Positions 43,747-52,545 are shown, numbered from the stretch's first letter. The stretch: DNA of 64,000 nucleotides from Oleiagrimonas sp963817755 (GCA_963817755.1 CAWFPB010000003.1:434001-498000); one strand, 5' to 3'. Notes: a model not told the origin generated them from the letters alone. Numbers and translations are program-made.

Positions 43747-45408
43747 ATGAACAAGCGAAACGCAATCCGGATGCTGGTCGCGCTGTATCTGCTGCTGACG
43801 GTAGCGGTCGGCGTGCAGGCCGCCTCGCCCGCGACGCCGGACCTGCGGGCCAATTTCAGTGCCTTGCAGGCCGGCAAGAACTTTGACCGCTTCATCGTCA
43901 CCTACCGCCAAGGCAGCGTGGAGCACGACGATCGTGCGGCCATGCTGCAGAACATTCGGGCGGCCATGGCCCGGGCCGGCCTGGATCGTGCGCTGCCGGG
44001 GAGGAGCGGCCAGCCCGTGCATGCGACCTTCATGCGCCGGCTGGCGGTCGGGGGCGATGTGGTGCGCACCTCGCGCAAGCTCGATCGCGAACAGGCCCGG
44101 GCACTGATGCACCAGCTGGCGGCGGACCCGGCCGTGACCTACGTGGCACCCGACGTCATGCTGCATCGCACGCCGGACATCCGCGCCGACGCGCGTCTGG
44201 CACCGGACACCTTCACGCCGGATGACACCTATTATCCGTACTACCAGTGGCACCTGAAGGCGCCGGACGGATCGCTGACCTATTTCGGCGCGGCCAACTA
44301 CGGCGGTAGCGCCGTCAACGAGGCCTGGGACCTGGCCGACGGCAGCGGCATCGTCATCGCCGTGCTCGATACCGGCATCACCCGCCACGTCGACGTGGAC
44401 ACCTCGATGGCGGACGCCGGCTACGACTTCATTTCCGACGCCTTCGTCTCCGGTCGCCCGACCGATGATCGCGTGCCCGGCGGCTGGGACCTCGGTGACT
44501 GGACGACGACCGAACCGTGGCTGTCGGCCTGCACCAGCCCGTCCAATCCGCCCGAGGACAGTTCCTGGCACGGCACGCACGTGGCCAGCACGGCCGGCGC
44601 GGAGCTGACCGACAACGCCATGGGCATGGCCGGCATCGCCTACCACGCCAAGGTGCTTCCGGTGCGCGTGCTCGGGCATTGCGGTGGCTACAGCAGCGAC
44701 ATCGCCGATGCCATCGTGTGGGCGGCCGGCGGTCATGTGGACGGCGTGCCGGACAACGCGAATCCGGCCCAGGTGATCAACCTGAGCCTGGGCGGCTCGG
44801 GCATGTGCCGGGTCAGCGACGTGACGGGTCGCGCGGTACTGGCCGCCAATCGCCTCGGAGCGGTGGTGGTGGTGTCGGCCGGCAACAGCAACGACGACGC
44901 GCGGTTCTACACGCCGGCCAGCTGTGTCGGCGTCATCACGGTGGCCGCCACCGGCGTCACCAGCAAGCGTGCGTACTACTCCAACTACGGAGCCAAGGTG
45001 GAACTGGCGGCCCCGGGTGGCGGCGTCTTTCTCGACGACGATCCGGCGACCGGTGTCGTGGCCTATGACGGCTTCGTCTGGCAGGCGGTCAACAACGGCA
45101 GCACCACGCCGGTGCCCCTGGGCACGAGCTATGTCGGATTTGCCGGCACCTCGCAGGCCGCGCCGCACGTGACCGGTACCGTGGCCCTGATGCAAAGTGC
45201 ACGCATGGCCCACGGCCTGCCCCTGCTGAAACCCGCCGAGGTCCTGGCGGTCCTTCGCCAGACCGCGTCCACCCCGGTGGTCACGCCGTCGCGTTGGTAC
45301 GCCATCGGCGCCGGGATTCTCAACAGTGCCGCGGCGGTGGATCGCGCCGTCAACGACGTCCACCAGGCTTATGGCCTACCCATGCCGCTGCGCCAGAGCC
45401 TGCGATAG
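43747..45408 (+). CDS. Secreted S8-family serine protease (subtilase)
   Basis: The 553-residue protein has a signal peptide (about 1-25), a prodomain of about 130 residues (FDRFIVTYRQGS to TYVAPDVMLH, as in proteobacterial extracellular subtilases) and a catalytic domain with Asp208 (VLDTGIT), His275 (HGTHVAST) and Ser468 (GTSQAAPHV). The oxyanion Asn is in SAGNSNDD. Length without a C-terminal P-domain is typical of xanthomonad and Rhodanobacter exoproteases. CAGGAC precedes the ATG at 43747; a start 15 bases earlier is possible. Likely exported and self-processed. Confidence 0.93.
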   Translation: MNKRNAIRMLVALYLLLTVAVGVQAASPATPDLRANFSALQAGKNFDRFIVTYRQGSVEHDDRAAMLQNIRAAMARAGLDRALPGRSGQPVHATFMRRLAVGGDVVRTSRKLDREQARALMHQLAADPAVTYVAPDVMLHRTPDIRADARLAPDTFTPDDTYYPYYQWHLKAPDGSLTYFGAANYGGSAVNEAWDLADGSGIVIAVLDTGITRHVDVDTSMADAGYDFISDAFVSGRPTDDRVPGGWDLGDWTTTEPWLSACTSPSNPPEDSSWHGTHVASTAGAELTDNAMGMAGIAYHAKVLPVRVLGHCGGYSSDIADAIVWAAGGHVDGVPDNANPAQVINLSLGGSGMCRVSDVTGRAVLAANRLGAVVVVSAGNSNDDARFYTPASCVGVITVAATGVTSKRAYYSNYGAKVELAAPGGGVFLDDDPATGVVAYDGFVWQAVNNGSTTPVPLGTSYVGFAGTSQAAPHVTGTVALMQSARMAHGLPLLKPAEVLAVLRQTASTPVVTPSRWYAIGAGILNSAAAVDRAVNDVHQAYGLPMPLRQSLR

Positions 45409-45423
45409 TTCACATTGTTCCAC

Positions 45424-45459
45424 TGCAACGGGCCGGTCCGCGCGGGCCGGCCCGTTGCA
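45424..45459 (+). terminator. Hairpin after the subtilase gene
   Basis: A 13-bp perfect stem (TGCAACGGGCCGG at 45424-45436 and its complement at 45447-45459) lies 15 bases past the stop. There is no T-run. Its right arm overlaps the -35 of the YkgJ gene promoter. Confidence 0.6.
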
Positions 45460-45482
45460 CAGGGCCGCGCTCGGCGTACAAT
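45455..45482 (+). promoter_or_regulatory. Sigma-70-type promoter of the YkgJ-family gene
   Basis: TTGCAC at 45455-45460 and TACAAT at 45477-45482 have a 16-base spacer. The predicted start near 45489 gives a leader of about 36 bases to the ATG at 45525. Confidence 0.55.
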
Positions 45483-45524
45483 GCGCGCCGCTCCGTGCCG
45501 TGGGGTGCGGTCGATGCTTCCTGC

Positions 45525-45911
45525 ATGAACCATCCATGCCTGCGCTGCGGCGCCTGCTGTGCGTATTTCCGCGTGGCTTTCCACTGGTCGGAGGCCGAGT
45601 CCTTCCTGGGCGGTACCGTCCCGCCCGAGTCCACGGTCAAACTGGATCCGCACCGGCTGGTCATGCGCGGCACCGAAGGTCGCCAGCCGCGTTGCCAGGC
45701 CCTGAAGGGGCAGGTCGGAGAGCAGGTTTCGTGCTCGATCTATCGAACGCGGCCTTCGGTGTGTCGCGAACTTTCGCCAGCCTGGGAAAACGGGTTGCCG
45801 AGTCCGCAGTGCGATCGGGCACGCGCGGCGCATGGTCTGCCGTCACTGTCTCCCGGCGACGGGGGCGGTCCGGACGATCCGGGATTCGAGCCGGCGCGCG
45901 GACGCGCCTGA
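45525..45911 (+). CDS. YkgJ-family cysteine cluster protein
   Basis: The 128-residue protein has the YkgJ cluster: PCLRCGACCAYFRV at the start, then SCSIYRTRPSVCREL in the middle. The family is a zinc- or iron-chelating cysteine protein with no settled role. It has no signal peptide. No good ribosome site precedes the ATG, but a promoter with a 36-base leader fits. The C-terminus is Gly/Pro/Asp rich and not conserved. Confidence 0.82.
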   Translation: MNHPCLRCGACCAYFRVAFHWSEAESFLGGTVPPESTVKLDPHRLVMRGTEGRQPRCQALKGQVGEQVSCSIYRTRPSVCRELSPAWENGLPSPQCDRARAAHGLPSLSPGDGGGPDDPGFEPARGRA

Positions 45912-46383
45912 ACGGTTCCTCCGGATCCGGGGCGATTCCCGCGTGCTGCCGAACGGGACTTAGACCGTTCTGGCTCCAGAGCGTGCGCTCGGTGTGGCAT
46001 GACCACCTCGCTTCCCGGCCCCAGGCAGCATGGCGGGCGGATACGGGTCTCTGTCCGTTTTGAAGTGGTGTGCCGGACAGCCAAAGCCGGCCCCTTCCTG
46101 CGCGTCGTTGCCGTGCACACGGTCTCGATCGGCGCGCTCCCTTCACAACAATCGCAGGGGCGGGCGATGCGCGCCGTGCGCAGTGTCGAATTTCCCTCCG
46201 GGCGGGTGGATGAAGCGACTTCCAGCCCGCTTTTCATGCCGCCATGGGACCGCTTCCCGATTTCCTTCCTCTGGAAGCTGCGGTAGTTCCAGGCGCCCAC
46301 CTGGGTGTGGGCTTGAGCGATACTTTTGCCCATTCAAGAACCAGGGAGTATGGTAATTGCACGATGCTGATGGAGGAAACGTC
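45912..46383. other. 472-base gap, promoter at its end
   Basis: No supported gene. TTGCCC at 46326-46331 and TATGGT at 46349-46354 with a 17-base spacer are a candidate promoter for the gene at 46384. The first 400 bases carry no clear signal. Confidence 0.4.
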
Positions 46384-46980
46384 ATGTCAAAGGGAAATCG
46401 CACGACAATCGTCCTGTTCTTTCTGGCGGCCTGTCTGTTTGCATTCAGCCAGGCCAGCCTGGCGCGAAACGACGGTTCCTTGAACGGATTTCGCAACCAC
46501 GCCCTTTCGGTTCTGGTGCGCGTCAATGCCCAGGGCAAGGTGACCGACGTGCAGCCCTCGGTCCAGATGACCATTCGCACCCGCCGGCTCCTGCGCGCCA
46601 ACCTGGACGAGATGATCGTCAAGCCGGCCATGATCAAGGGTCATCCCGTCAGCAGCATGTTCGTGGTCCAGCTTGCCCTGCATGGCAAAAAGAAGTCCGA
46701 TGGCACCTACCAGGCCCATTTCAGCTATGTCTCCAGCCTGCCGGTGCCCTCCGGTACCTGGTACTGGGCTCACATCGACGGCCATCGCCTTGCTCTGGTC
46801 GAGGATGAAGGCGGCCGAATCCGGCACCATCGCACGATGCAGCATTGGGATCCTGGCTCGGCGCCTTACGTGCAGCAGGGCACGATGCCGACTCCGGCAT
46901 CGCAGCGGGTGACCCCCGCGTTCCAGTCGTCCATGCCGGTCTCCAGGCAGGGGCGGCCGGCATCGCCGCCGGTGCGCTGA
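46384..46980 (+). CDS. Secreted TonB-C-fold-like protein, paralogue of the gene at 1-512
   Basis: The 198-residue product has a signal peptide (hydrophobic IVLFFLAACLFAFS, cleaved near SLA). Conserved blocks are VLVRVNAQGKVTDVQPS, IVKPAMIKGHPVS, VQLALHGK and GTWYWAHIDGHRLALVED. These align with the protein at 1-512 block by block. The C-terminus is Pro/Gln/Arg-rich with short repeats. GGAGG lies 7 bases before the ATG. The GKV...KPA...G.PV spacing is like TonB C-terminal domains, but the protein lacks a membrane anchor. Function unknown. Confidence 0.78.
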   Translation: MSKGNRTTIVLFFLAACLFAFSQASLARNDGSLNGFRNHALSVLVRVNAQGKVTDVQPSVQMTIRTRRLLRANLDEMIVKPAMIKGHPVSSMFVVQLALHGKKKSDGTYQAHFSYVSSLPVPSGTWYWAHIDGHRLALVEDEGGRIRHHRTMQHWDPGSAPYVQQGTMPTPASQRVTPAFQSSMPVSRQGRPASPPVR

Positions 46981-47047
46981 TGGGAAAGCCGTAGTAGCGA
47001 CTCGGGCCCGGGTTGACTCGAAACGGCAGACTCATGGCATGCTTGCA

Positions 47048-47071
47048 GGGGGCCTGAGGGCCCCCTTCCTT
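47048..47071 (+). terminator. Rho-independent-like terminator
   Basis: GGGGGCC at 47048-47054 pairs with GGCCCCC at 47059-47065, followed by TTCCTT. It lies 68 bases past the stop at 46980 and 30 before the next ATG. Confidence 0.6.
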
Positions 47072-47094
47072 GTCTGTTGCCGAGTGCATTCGAG

Positions 47095-47619
47095 ATGACC
47101 GCAGCTTTCCGGATTCGTCCCATCGAACCCGCCGACGATACCGCCGTGGCGCACGTGATTCGTACCGTGATGCCGGAGTTCGGCGCCGGCGGGGCGGGTT
47201 TTGCGATCCACGACCCGGAAGTGGCGGCGATGCATGCGTCCTATGACGGCACCGGATCGGTGTATTACGTGGTCGAGCTCGAGGGCAAGGTGGCAGGCGG
47301 GGCCGGCATCGCCGCACTGGAGGGCGGTGACGGTAGCGTGTGCGAACTGCGCAAGATGTATTTCCTGTCGTCCCTGCGCGGACTCGGCGCCGGCCATGCG
47401 TTGATGAAGCGCTGTCTCCGGTTTGCCCGCGAGGCCGGATACCGGCAGTGCTACATCGAGACGCTGACCGGCATGGACGGCGCGCAGGCGCTGTATCTCA
47501 AGTCCGGATTCCGCCGCATTCCGGAAGCCATGGGGTCGACCGGACATTTTGGCTGCAACCGTTTCTACCTCCTCGACCTGCAGGCGGACGACGCTACCAG
47601 CCTCGGTCCGGCCGCATAG
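47095..47619 (+). CDS. GNAT-family N-acetyltransferase
   Basis: The 174-residue protein has the GNAT fold: RIRPIEPADDTAVAHVIR (helix 1-2), a central strand VYYVVELEGKVAGGAG, the acetyl-CoA loop region SSLRGLGAGHALMKRC (about 100-115) and IETLTGMDGAQALYLKSGFR near the C-terminus. The acceptor is unknown. Short, cytoplasmic. The start at 47095 has a weak CGAG site; the TTG at 47077 is an alternative. Confidence 0.85.
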   Translation: MTAAFRIRPIEPADDTAVAHVIRTVMPEFGAGGAGFAIHDPEVAAMHASYDGTGSVYYVVELEGKVAGGAGIAALEGGDGSVCELRKMYFLSSLRGLGAGHALMKRCLRFAREAGYRQCYIETLTGMDGAQALYLKSGFRRIPEAMGSTGHFGCNRFYLLDLQADDATSLGPAA

Positions 47620-47767
47620 GCAGGCATTTGCCGCCACCCACGATCTGCAAATGCGACTCCGCGATCCTGCGGCCCGGTGCGTGCATGACCTCTGTCGCAG
47701 GACGGACGGGGCCGTTTCGCGTACAAGTACATGACCGGGTCGCGCAGACCTCTTCCGGAGAACGTTC

Positions 47768-48343
47768 ATGAATGTACTGACGCTGCGTCGTCGGCTCTCC
47801 ATCGGTGCACTGGGGCTGGCCCTGCTGCTTCCGGGCACCGTGCTTGCACAGAAGTCCTCGACGTCCGCCCCTGCCCCTGCTGCAGTTGCGCAGGCAAGAG
47901 CTTCGGATGTGTCCTCCATGAACGCTATTCTCCATGCCGTCTACGACGTCATCTCCGGTCCGGCCGGGCACCATCGCGACTGGAATCGCTTCCGTTCGCT
48001 GTTCCTGCCCGGCGCGCGCCTGATTGCCGTGCAGCGCGACAGGCAGGGAGCCGACCATGCGCTGACCCTGACGCCGGAGCAGTTCGTGGAGAAAGCCGGG
48101 CCGTACATGCTCGAGCACGGATTCTTCGAGCGCGAGACTCATCGCCGGGTGGCTCGCTACGGTGCCATCGCGCAGGTGTTCAGCACCTATGCCTCGCGTC
48201 ATGCCAAATCCGATCCGAAGCCGTTCCAGCGCGGCATCAACAGCTTCCAGCTGTATTTCGACGGCCATCGCTGGTGGGTGGTGACCATCTTCTGGCAGCC
48301 CGAGCGCCCGGGGCTTCCGATCCCGAAACGATTCGGCGGCTGA
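47768..48343 (+). CDS. Secreted NTF2-like protein
   Basis: The 191-residue protein has a signal peptide (about 1-27, ending VLAQ) and an NTF2/SnoaL-like domain (about 45-185): ILHAVYDVISGPAGHHRDW, FRSLFLPGARLIAV, VARYGAIAQVFSTYASR and SFQLYFDGHRWWVVTIFWQ. Members often bind small ligands or serve as accessory domains. CGGAGAA lies 6 bases before the ATG. Function unknown. Confidence 0.8.
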   Translation: MNVLTLRRRLSIGALGLALLLPGTVLAQKSSTSAPAPAAVAQARASDVSSMNAILHAVYDVISGPAGHHRDWNRFRSLFLPGARLIAVQRDRQGADHALTLTPEQFVEKAGPYMLEHGFFERETHRRVARYGAIAQVFSTYASRHAKSDPKPFQRGINSFQLYFDGHRWWVVTIFWQPERPGLPIPKRFGG

Positions 48344-48551
48344 CGGCGAGCAGGCGGTCCGGCCAGGGCCGACCCTTCGCGCGGTTCTGGCCGCGCGGCG
48401 CAGGCCTGCGAGGTTTTCCACATCGATGCCAACGGGGCGCCACCGCCAACACGGCAGCGGTCGCCTGATCGGACGTATCTCCTGCGCGTGACGGGGCACG
48501 GGCCAGTCGGTCCGCGTAGACCTTGCGCACTAGTGCGGATGCCGCGTTTCA

Positions 48552-48592
48552 TTGATCAAAAATTACCCGTGATTTAACCACTTGCATAAGTG
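48552..48592 (+). promoter_or_regulatory. Candidate promoter and palindrome before the fasciclin gene
   Basis: TTGATC (48552) and TAACCA (48575) are 17 bases apart. CACTT-GCAT-AAGTG at 48579-48592 is a perfect 14-base palindrome just past it. The gap 48344-48664 holds nothing else I recognise. Confidence 0.35.
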
Positions 48593-48664
48593 CTTGCAGG
48601 GAAAGTGTGGCGACGATTTTCCCTCGGAAAAGGGGCGTCCACCTTTCTACCGGAGTATCTCCCG

Positions 48665-49174
48665 ATGAACGCAAGACTTCGCAACTTCGTCATGCCGGCC
48701 ATGCTGGTTCTATGGGCCGTTGCCATGTCGGCCATGGCCGGCGGCAAGGAACACGGCAAGAAGGACGTGGTGTCCATGGCCATGGGCACCGGCCAGCACG
48801 CAACCCTGGTGACGGCCATCAAGGCCGCGCAACTGGAGCAGACCCTTCGCGGCGCCGGTCCCTACACGGTGTTCGCGCCGACCGATGCGGCCTTCGAACA
48901 ACTGCCTCCGGGAACGCTGGACGAACTGCTCCTTCCCGAGAACCGGGACAAGCTGCGCGCTGTCCTGCTGCACCACGTGGTGGCGGGCCGGGTGACGTCG
49001 GCGCAGGCCATGAACCTGAGTACGGCACAAAGCCTCAATGGAACCGCCCTGACGGTGGACCAGCGTGACGGGCACCTGTACGTGGCCGACGCCGGGGTCA
49101 TCCAGGCCGACGTGGAGGCCAGCAACGGCATCATCCACGTGGTCGACACGGTGATGCTGCCGCCGGGCATCTGA
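48665..49174 (+). CDS. Secreted fasciclin-domain protein
   Basis: The 169-residue protein has a signal peptide (about 1-24, ending AMAG) and one FAS1 domain: TLVTAIKAAQLEQTLRG, PYTVFAPTDAAFEQLPPG (motif H1), LLHHVVAGRV, and the closing ASNGIIHVVDTVMLPP (H2). FAS1 domains mediate surface adhesion or matrix contact and are common in bacterial secreted proteins. CGGAG lies about 10 bases before the ATG. Single gene. Confidence 0.92.
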   Translation: MNARLRNFVMPAMLVLWAVAMSAMAGGKEHGKKDVVSMAMGTGQHATLVTAIKAAQLEQTLRGAGPYTVFAPTDAAFEQLPPGTLDELLLPENRDKLRAVLLHHVVAGRVTSAQAMNLSTAQSLNGTALTVDQRDGHLYVADAGVIQADVEASNGIIHVVDTVMLPPGI

Positions 49175-49300
49175 TCGCCCATCAGTCCCGCGCCATGCTC
49201 CGTACGGGACATGGTGCGGGACGGGTGCGGCATGCAGCGGCATCGGCGGTGGGCATGGGCGATCGCGCAGGGCATACTCCGCGGTCGACAGGAGGTACCC

Positions 49301-49756
49301 ATGAAATCGTTTTCCAATGCGTTGGCTCGCTTGATGCTGGTGTCGCTGGTGGTCGTGCTGCCCGCCTGCAAGGGACCGCCCAAGGTCCGCATGCACGGTC
49401 ATGTGGACAAGCTGGTCGTGATCGACCGCACGGTGGGCGACGGGCCCGAGGCCAAAGCCGGCATGGACGTGCAGGTGCAGTACACCGGGTGGCTGTACGA
49501 CGACCGGGCGGCGGACAAGCACGGCACCGAATTCGACAGCTCGCGCGATCACACCGCACCGTTCGCCTTCGTGCTGGGGCAGGGCCAGGTGATACCCGGC
49601 TGGGACCAGGGCGTGGCCGGCATGCGCGTGGGCGGCAAGCGCACCCTTTTGATCCCGGCTTCGCTGGCGTACGGCTCGCGCGGGGCGGGCGATGTGATTC
49701 CGCCCGGCGCATCGCTGGTGTTCAACGTTGAACTGGTCTCCGCGCAGGGGCGCTGA
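49301..49756 (+). CDS. FKBP-type peptidyl-prolyl isomerase lipoprotein
   Basis: The 151-residue protein has a lipobox LPAC (Cys23) after a hydrophobic stretch, then an FKBP domain: VQYTGWLYDD, FDSSRDHTAPFAFVLG, VIPGWDQGVAGMRVGGKR and SLVFNVELV. Key FK506-pocket residues (Tyr, Phe, Asp, Trp in VIPGWD) are present. It should speed prolyl isomerisation in the periplasm, anchored to a membrane. GGAGG lies 5 bases before the ATG. Confidence 0.93.
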   Translation: MKSFSNALARLMLVSLVVVLPACKGPPKVRMHGHVDKLVVIDRTVGDGPEAKAGMDVQVQYTGWLYDDRAADKHGTEFDSSRDHTAPFAFVLGQGQVIPGWDQGVAGMRVGGKRTLLIPASLAYGSRGAGDVIPPGASLVFNVELVSAQGR

Positions 49757-49781
49757 AGCGCGGTCTCCCGGATGCTGTCGA

Positions 49782-51107
49782 TCAGGTGCCCGACCGGGTC
49801 ATGGCCGTCGTCGATGCCTGCGGGCGGTAGTCGATCAGCCACTGGCGGAAGTCGTCGGGGGGCATCGGCCGACCGATCAGGAAGCCCTGGGCGAAATCGC
49901 AGCCCTTGCTGCGCAGGACCTCCAGGACACGTCGCTGCTCGACGCCTTCGGCCACGACCTTGAGCCCGAAACGGTGCGCCAGATCGATGATCAGGGTCGT
50001 GATGTCGAGGCTGGCCGTATCCTCCAGCAATTCGATGACGAAGGACTTGTCGATCTTGAGCTCGTCGACGGGAAGGTTCTTGAAGTAGGCCAGGCAGGAG
50101 TAGCCGGTGCCGAAATCGTCGATGGAGATGCGCACGCCCAGTTCGCGCAGCTGCAACAGAATGTCGCGCCCGCGGTGGCGGTCCATCAGCGAACGCTCGG
50201 TGATCTCGAGCATCAGCTTCACGTTCGGCTTGCCCCACAGCTGCAGGGCGTTCTCGACCAGCTCCGGCAGGTCGCGCTGGATCGCCAGTTCGCCGGGCAG
50301 GTTCAGCGACACGGTGAGCGGGCCCAGGTCGGTGCGCCATTCGCCGGCACGCCGCAGGGCATTGTTGAGGGCCCAGATCGTGACTTTCTTGATCTTGCCG
50401 CTGCGTTCGGCCATGGGGATGAACACATCCGGGGGAACCAGGTCCCCGTTGCGCCGCTCCCAGCGCATCAGCGCCTCGGCGCCGACCGGTTGACCGTCGC
50501 GGATGTCGATCTGCGGCTGGTAATGCATGCGCAGCTCGCCGCGGTCGATCGCTTCGCCCAGTTCCATTTCCATCTCCCACTGCAGGGAGATGTCCGGTTC
50601 GTTGTCCCGGCCGATCTCCAGCACGTGGTATTCGTTCTGGTCGCGACGGGCCCGGGCCAGTGCGGTTTCCGCCTTGCGCAACAGGAATTCGGCATGGCTG
50701 GCGTGCTCCGGGCACAGGGCCGCGCCGGAGGTCACGCGAATGTTTGCCTGCTGCTCGCCGACCACCAGGGGAGCCTCGAGCAGGCGGTTGAGTTTTTGCA
50801 CGGCCAGCTCGACGTGGCCCCGGTTGAGCACCTGCGAAAGCAGCAGCGCGAAGCGGTTGTCGCCGATGCGTGCGATATGGTCCTGCTTGCGGGCCACGGC
50901 GCGCAGCTGCTTGGTCAGGTGGCGCAGGGTCACGTCGCCGAAGCTGTAGCCGTGGGTGACGTTGATCTGTGCGAATTGGTCGATGTCCACCACGATCAGC
51001 GCCAGTCGCGCATGACCTTCGCCGGCACGCACGATCTGCTGTCCGAGCAGGTGCATGAAATTCCCGCGTTGGCGCAAACCGGTCAGGGCGTCGGCCGTGT
51101 CGATCAT
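49782..51107 (-). CDS. GGDEF-like/EAL protein, probable c-di-GMP phosphodiesterase
   Basis: The 441-residue cytoplasmic protein has a degenerate GGDEF domain (about 5-165; the active loop reads IGDNRF) and an EAL domain (about 180-430) with EALMRW, LNLPGEL, LEITERS, DDFGTGYS, LKIDKSF and EGVEQ. The EAL catalytic residues are present, so phosphodiesterase activity is likely and the first half is probably regulatory. It follows the HD-GYP gene by 7 bases on the same strand, so the two are an operon. Confidence 0.88.
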   Translation of the reverse strand: MIDTADALTGLRQRGNFMHLLGQQIVRAGEGHARLALIVVDIDQFAQINVTHGYSFGDVTLRHLTKQLRAVARKQDHIARIGDNRFALLLSQVLNRGHVELAVQKLNRLLEAPLVVGEQQANIRVTSGAALCPEHASHAEFLLRKAETALARARRDQNEYHVLEIGRDNEPDISLQWEMEMELGEAIDRGELRMHYQPQIDIRDGQPVGAEALMRWERRNGDLVPPDVFIPMAERSGKIKKVTIWALNNALRRAGEWRTDLGPLTVSLNLPGELAIQRDLPELVENALQLWGKPNVKLMLEITERSLMDRHRGRDILLQLRELGVRISIDDFGTGYSCLAYFKNLPVDELKIDKSFVIELLEDTASLDITTLIIDLAHRFGLKVVAEGVEQRRVLEVLRSKGCDFAQGFLIGRPMPPDDFRQWLIDYRPQASTTAMTRSGT

Positions 51108-51114
51108 GTGCGGC

Positions 51115-52368
51115 TCAGTCGAGGAACAGCTCGGCGGGATCGATGCCGTAGGCGCCCTGCGGCAGCCCCGACCGGATGCCGAGCGATTGCATGTAGTCCG
51201 AGTCGGGCATCGCGCCCAGGTCGAGCGGCCTGAATTCGGGCAACGGACGCTTGTCCGCGTCCAGCAGCAGCATGACGGTCGGGCGCAGGCGCTTGAGGCT
51301 GTGCACCGCGGTGACCACGCCGACCTGGCCGTCGGTCAGCTCGACCAGCGAGCCAGTCGGGTAGATGCCGCTGGTCTGGATGAACTGTTCGACCAGTTCG
51401 GCCTGGAACAGGCGGTCGCGCGATTCGTACAGGTCCATCACCGCCTGGTGCGGCGAGCGGCTGGGCATGTGCGGACGGATGCTGGTCATCGCGTCGTAGC
51501 TGTCGATCAGGCCCAGGATGCGACCGAACATCGGGATCGAGCCGTTTTTCAGCCCATGCGGGTAGCCGCTGCCGTCGTGGCGTTCGTGATGGGTGGCCAC
51601 GGCATCCAGGATGCGCTGGGAAACCGTCACGCCGGACGCTTCGCCGAGGATGTCCAGGCCGTGCTGCACATGCTTGCGCATGGTCTGGTGTTCGCGGTCG
51701 TCGTAGGGCTTCTGCGAGATCATGATCTGCGCTTCCACCCGCGTCTTGCCGACATCGAACAGCAGGCCGGCGAGGGTCAGGTCGGACAGTTCCTGGCGGT
51801 TGAGCCCCAGGTGCCGGCCGAAGCTGGCCGCCCAGACCGAGCAGGCCAGGGCATGATGGTAGGCGTAGTTGTCCTTGCGCTTGATTTCCTTGAGCCAGTT
51901 GAAGGCGGCCGGGTTGCGGGTGATCGAATCGACCATGTCCTCGACACCTTCGCGCAGCTTGTCCAGCTGCAGGTTGCGGCCTTCATGCAGGTCGTGCATG
52001 ACCTCGTCGATGCTCTGGCGCAGTTCCCGATGGGCCTGCTTGGCCTTGGGCATCTCCTGCTCGATGCTGGTCCGCGTCTTCCATTCCGTCTTGCGCAGGG
52101 ACTGGATCTCGCGGCGTGCACGCGCGCGGTCTTCTTTTTTGTCGGCCTCGAACTCGATGAAGCGAGGGTCGGGCGAAGTGCCGCGGGAGGTGTCGACCCA
52201 GACATACGTGCATATGCGCCGGATCTGGCGCAGGTCATCCTCGCTGGCCACCAGGAAGCCTTCGAGCACGAAGTGCGTGGATAGCCACGGACGATCCAGG
52301 CGCGATACGTACATGCCTACGCGCAGCCCGTTCACGCTGATCTTGAACTCTTGAGACGAACTGTCCAT
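51115..52368 (-). CDS. DUF3391/HD-GYP protein with altered HD motif
   Basis: The 417-residue protein has an N-terminal DUF3391 domain (about 5-130) and an HD-GYP domain (about 165-340). The GYP signature is intact (HHERHDGSGYP, 260-270), but the HD pair reads Phe204-Asp205 (LLFDVGK), so one metal ligand is missing and c-di-GMP hydrolysis is in doubt. It may be a binding or signalling protein. The start is uncertain: ATG 52368 lies 18 bases from GGGGAGG; GTG 52386 and TTG 52383 are in frame but too close to it. It is the first gene of an operon with the EAL gene and is divergent from trxC. Confidence 0.85.
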   Translation of the reverse strand: MDSSSQEFKISVNGLRVGMYVSRLDRPWLSTHFVLEGFLVASEDDLRQIRRICTYVWVDTSRGTSPDPRFIEFEADKKEDRARARREIQSLRKTEWKTRTSIEQEMPKAKQAHRELRQSIDEVMHDLHEGRNLQLDKLREGVEDMVDSITRNPAAFNWLKEIKRKDNYAYHHALACSVWAASFGRHLGLNRQELSDLTLAGLLFDVGKTRVEAQIMISQKPYDDREHQTMRKHVQHGLDILGEASGVTVSQRILDAVATHHERHDGSGYPHGLKNGSIPMFGRILGLIDSYDAMTSIRPHMPSRSPHQAVMDLYESRDRLFQAELVEQFIQTSGIYPTGSLVELTDGQVGVVTAVHSLKRLRPTVMLLLDADKRPLPEFRPLDLGAMPDSDYMQSLGIRSGLPQGAYGIDPAELFLD

Positions 52369-52450
52369 GCGGTGTTTGAACAACACCTCCCCTGTCTATC
52401 GTCCAGCAAAGCCTAGCGCAGCCGCGGCCCGGTGGGAAGAAAATTTCATT

Positions 52451-52467
52451 CCGTTGTCCGACAACGG
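52451..52467. promoter_or_regulatory. Palindrome CCGTTGT-CCG-ACAACGG in a divergent region
   Basis: Seven-base perfect arms lie between the HD-GYP gene (minus) and trxC (plus). The TTGTCnGACAA core resembles GntR-type operators. It may control either gene; no regulator is nearby. Confidence 0.45.
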
Positions 52468-52545
52468 GTTGCGTGGGTCGGCGTGGGACTTTGAATGCTT
52501 CGTTGCTACCCCATATAGAGAGCAATTATCCATGGGTCAAAGGTC

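Noticed and set aside
43726..45363. 545-codon minus-strand frame opposite the subtilase
   Set aside because: Val/Gly/His-rich mirror frame; the subtilase triad is on the plus strand.
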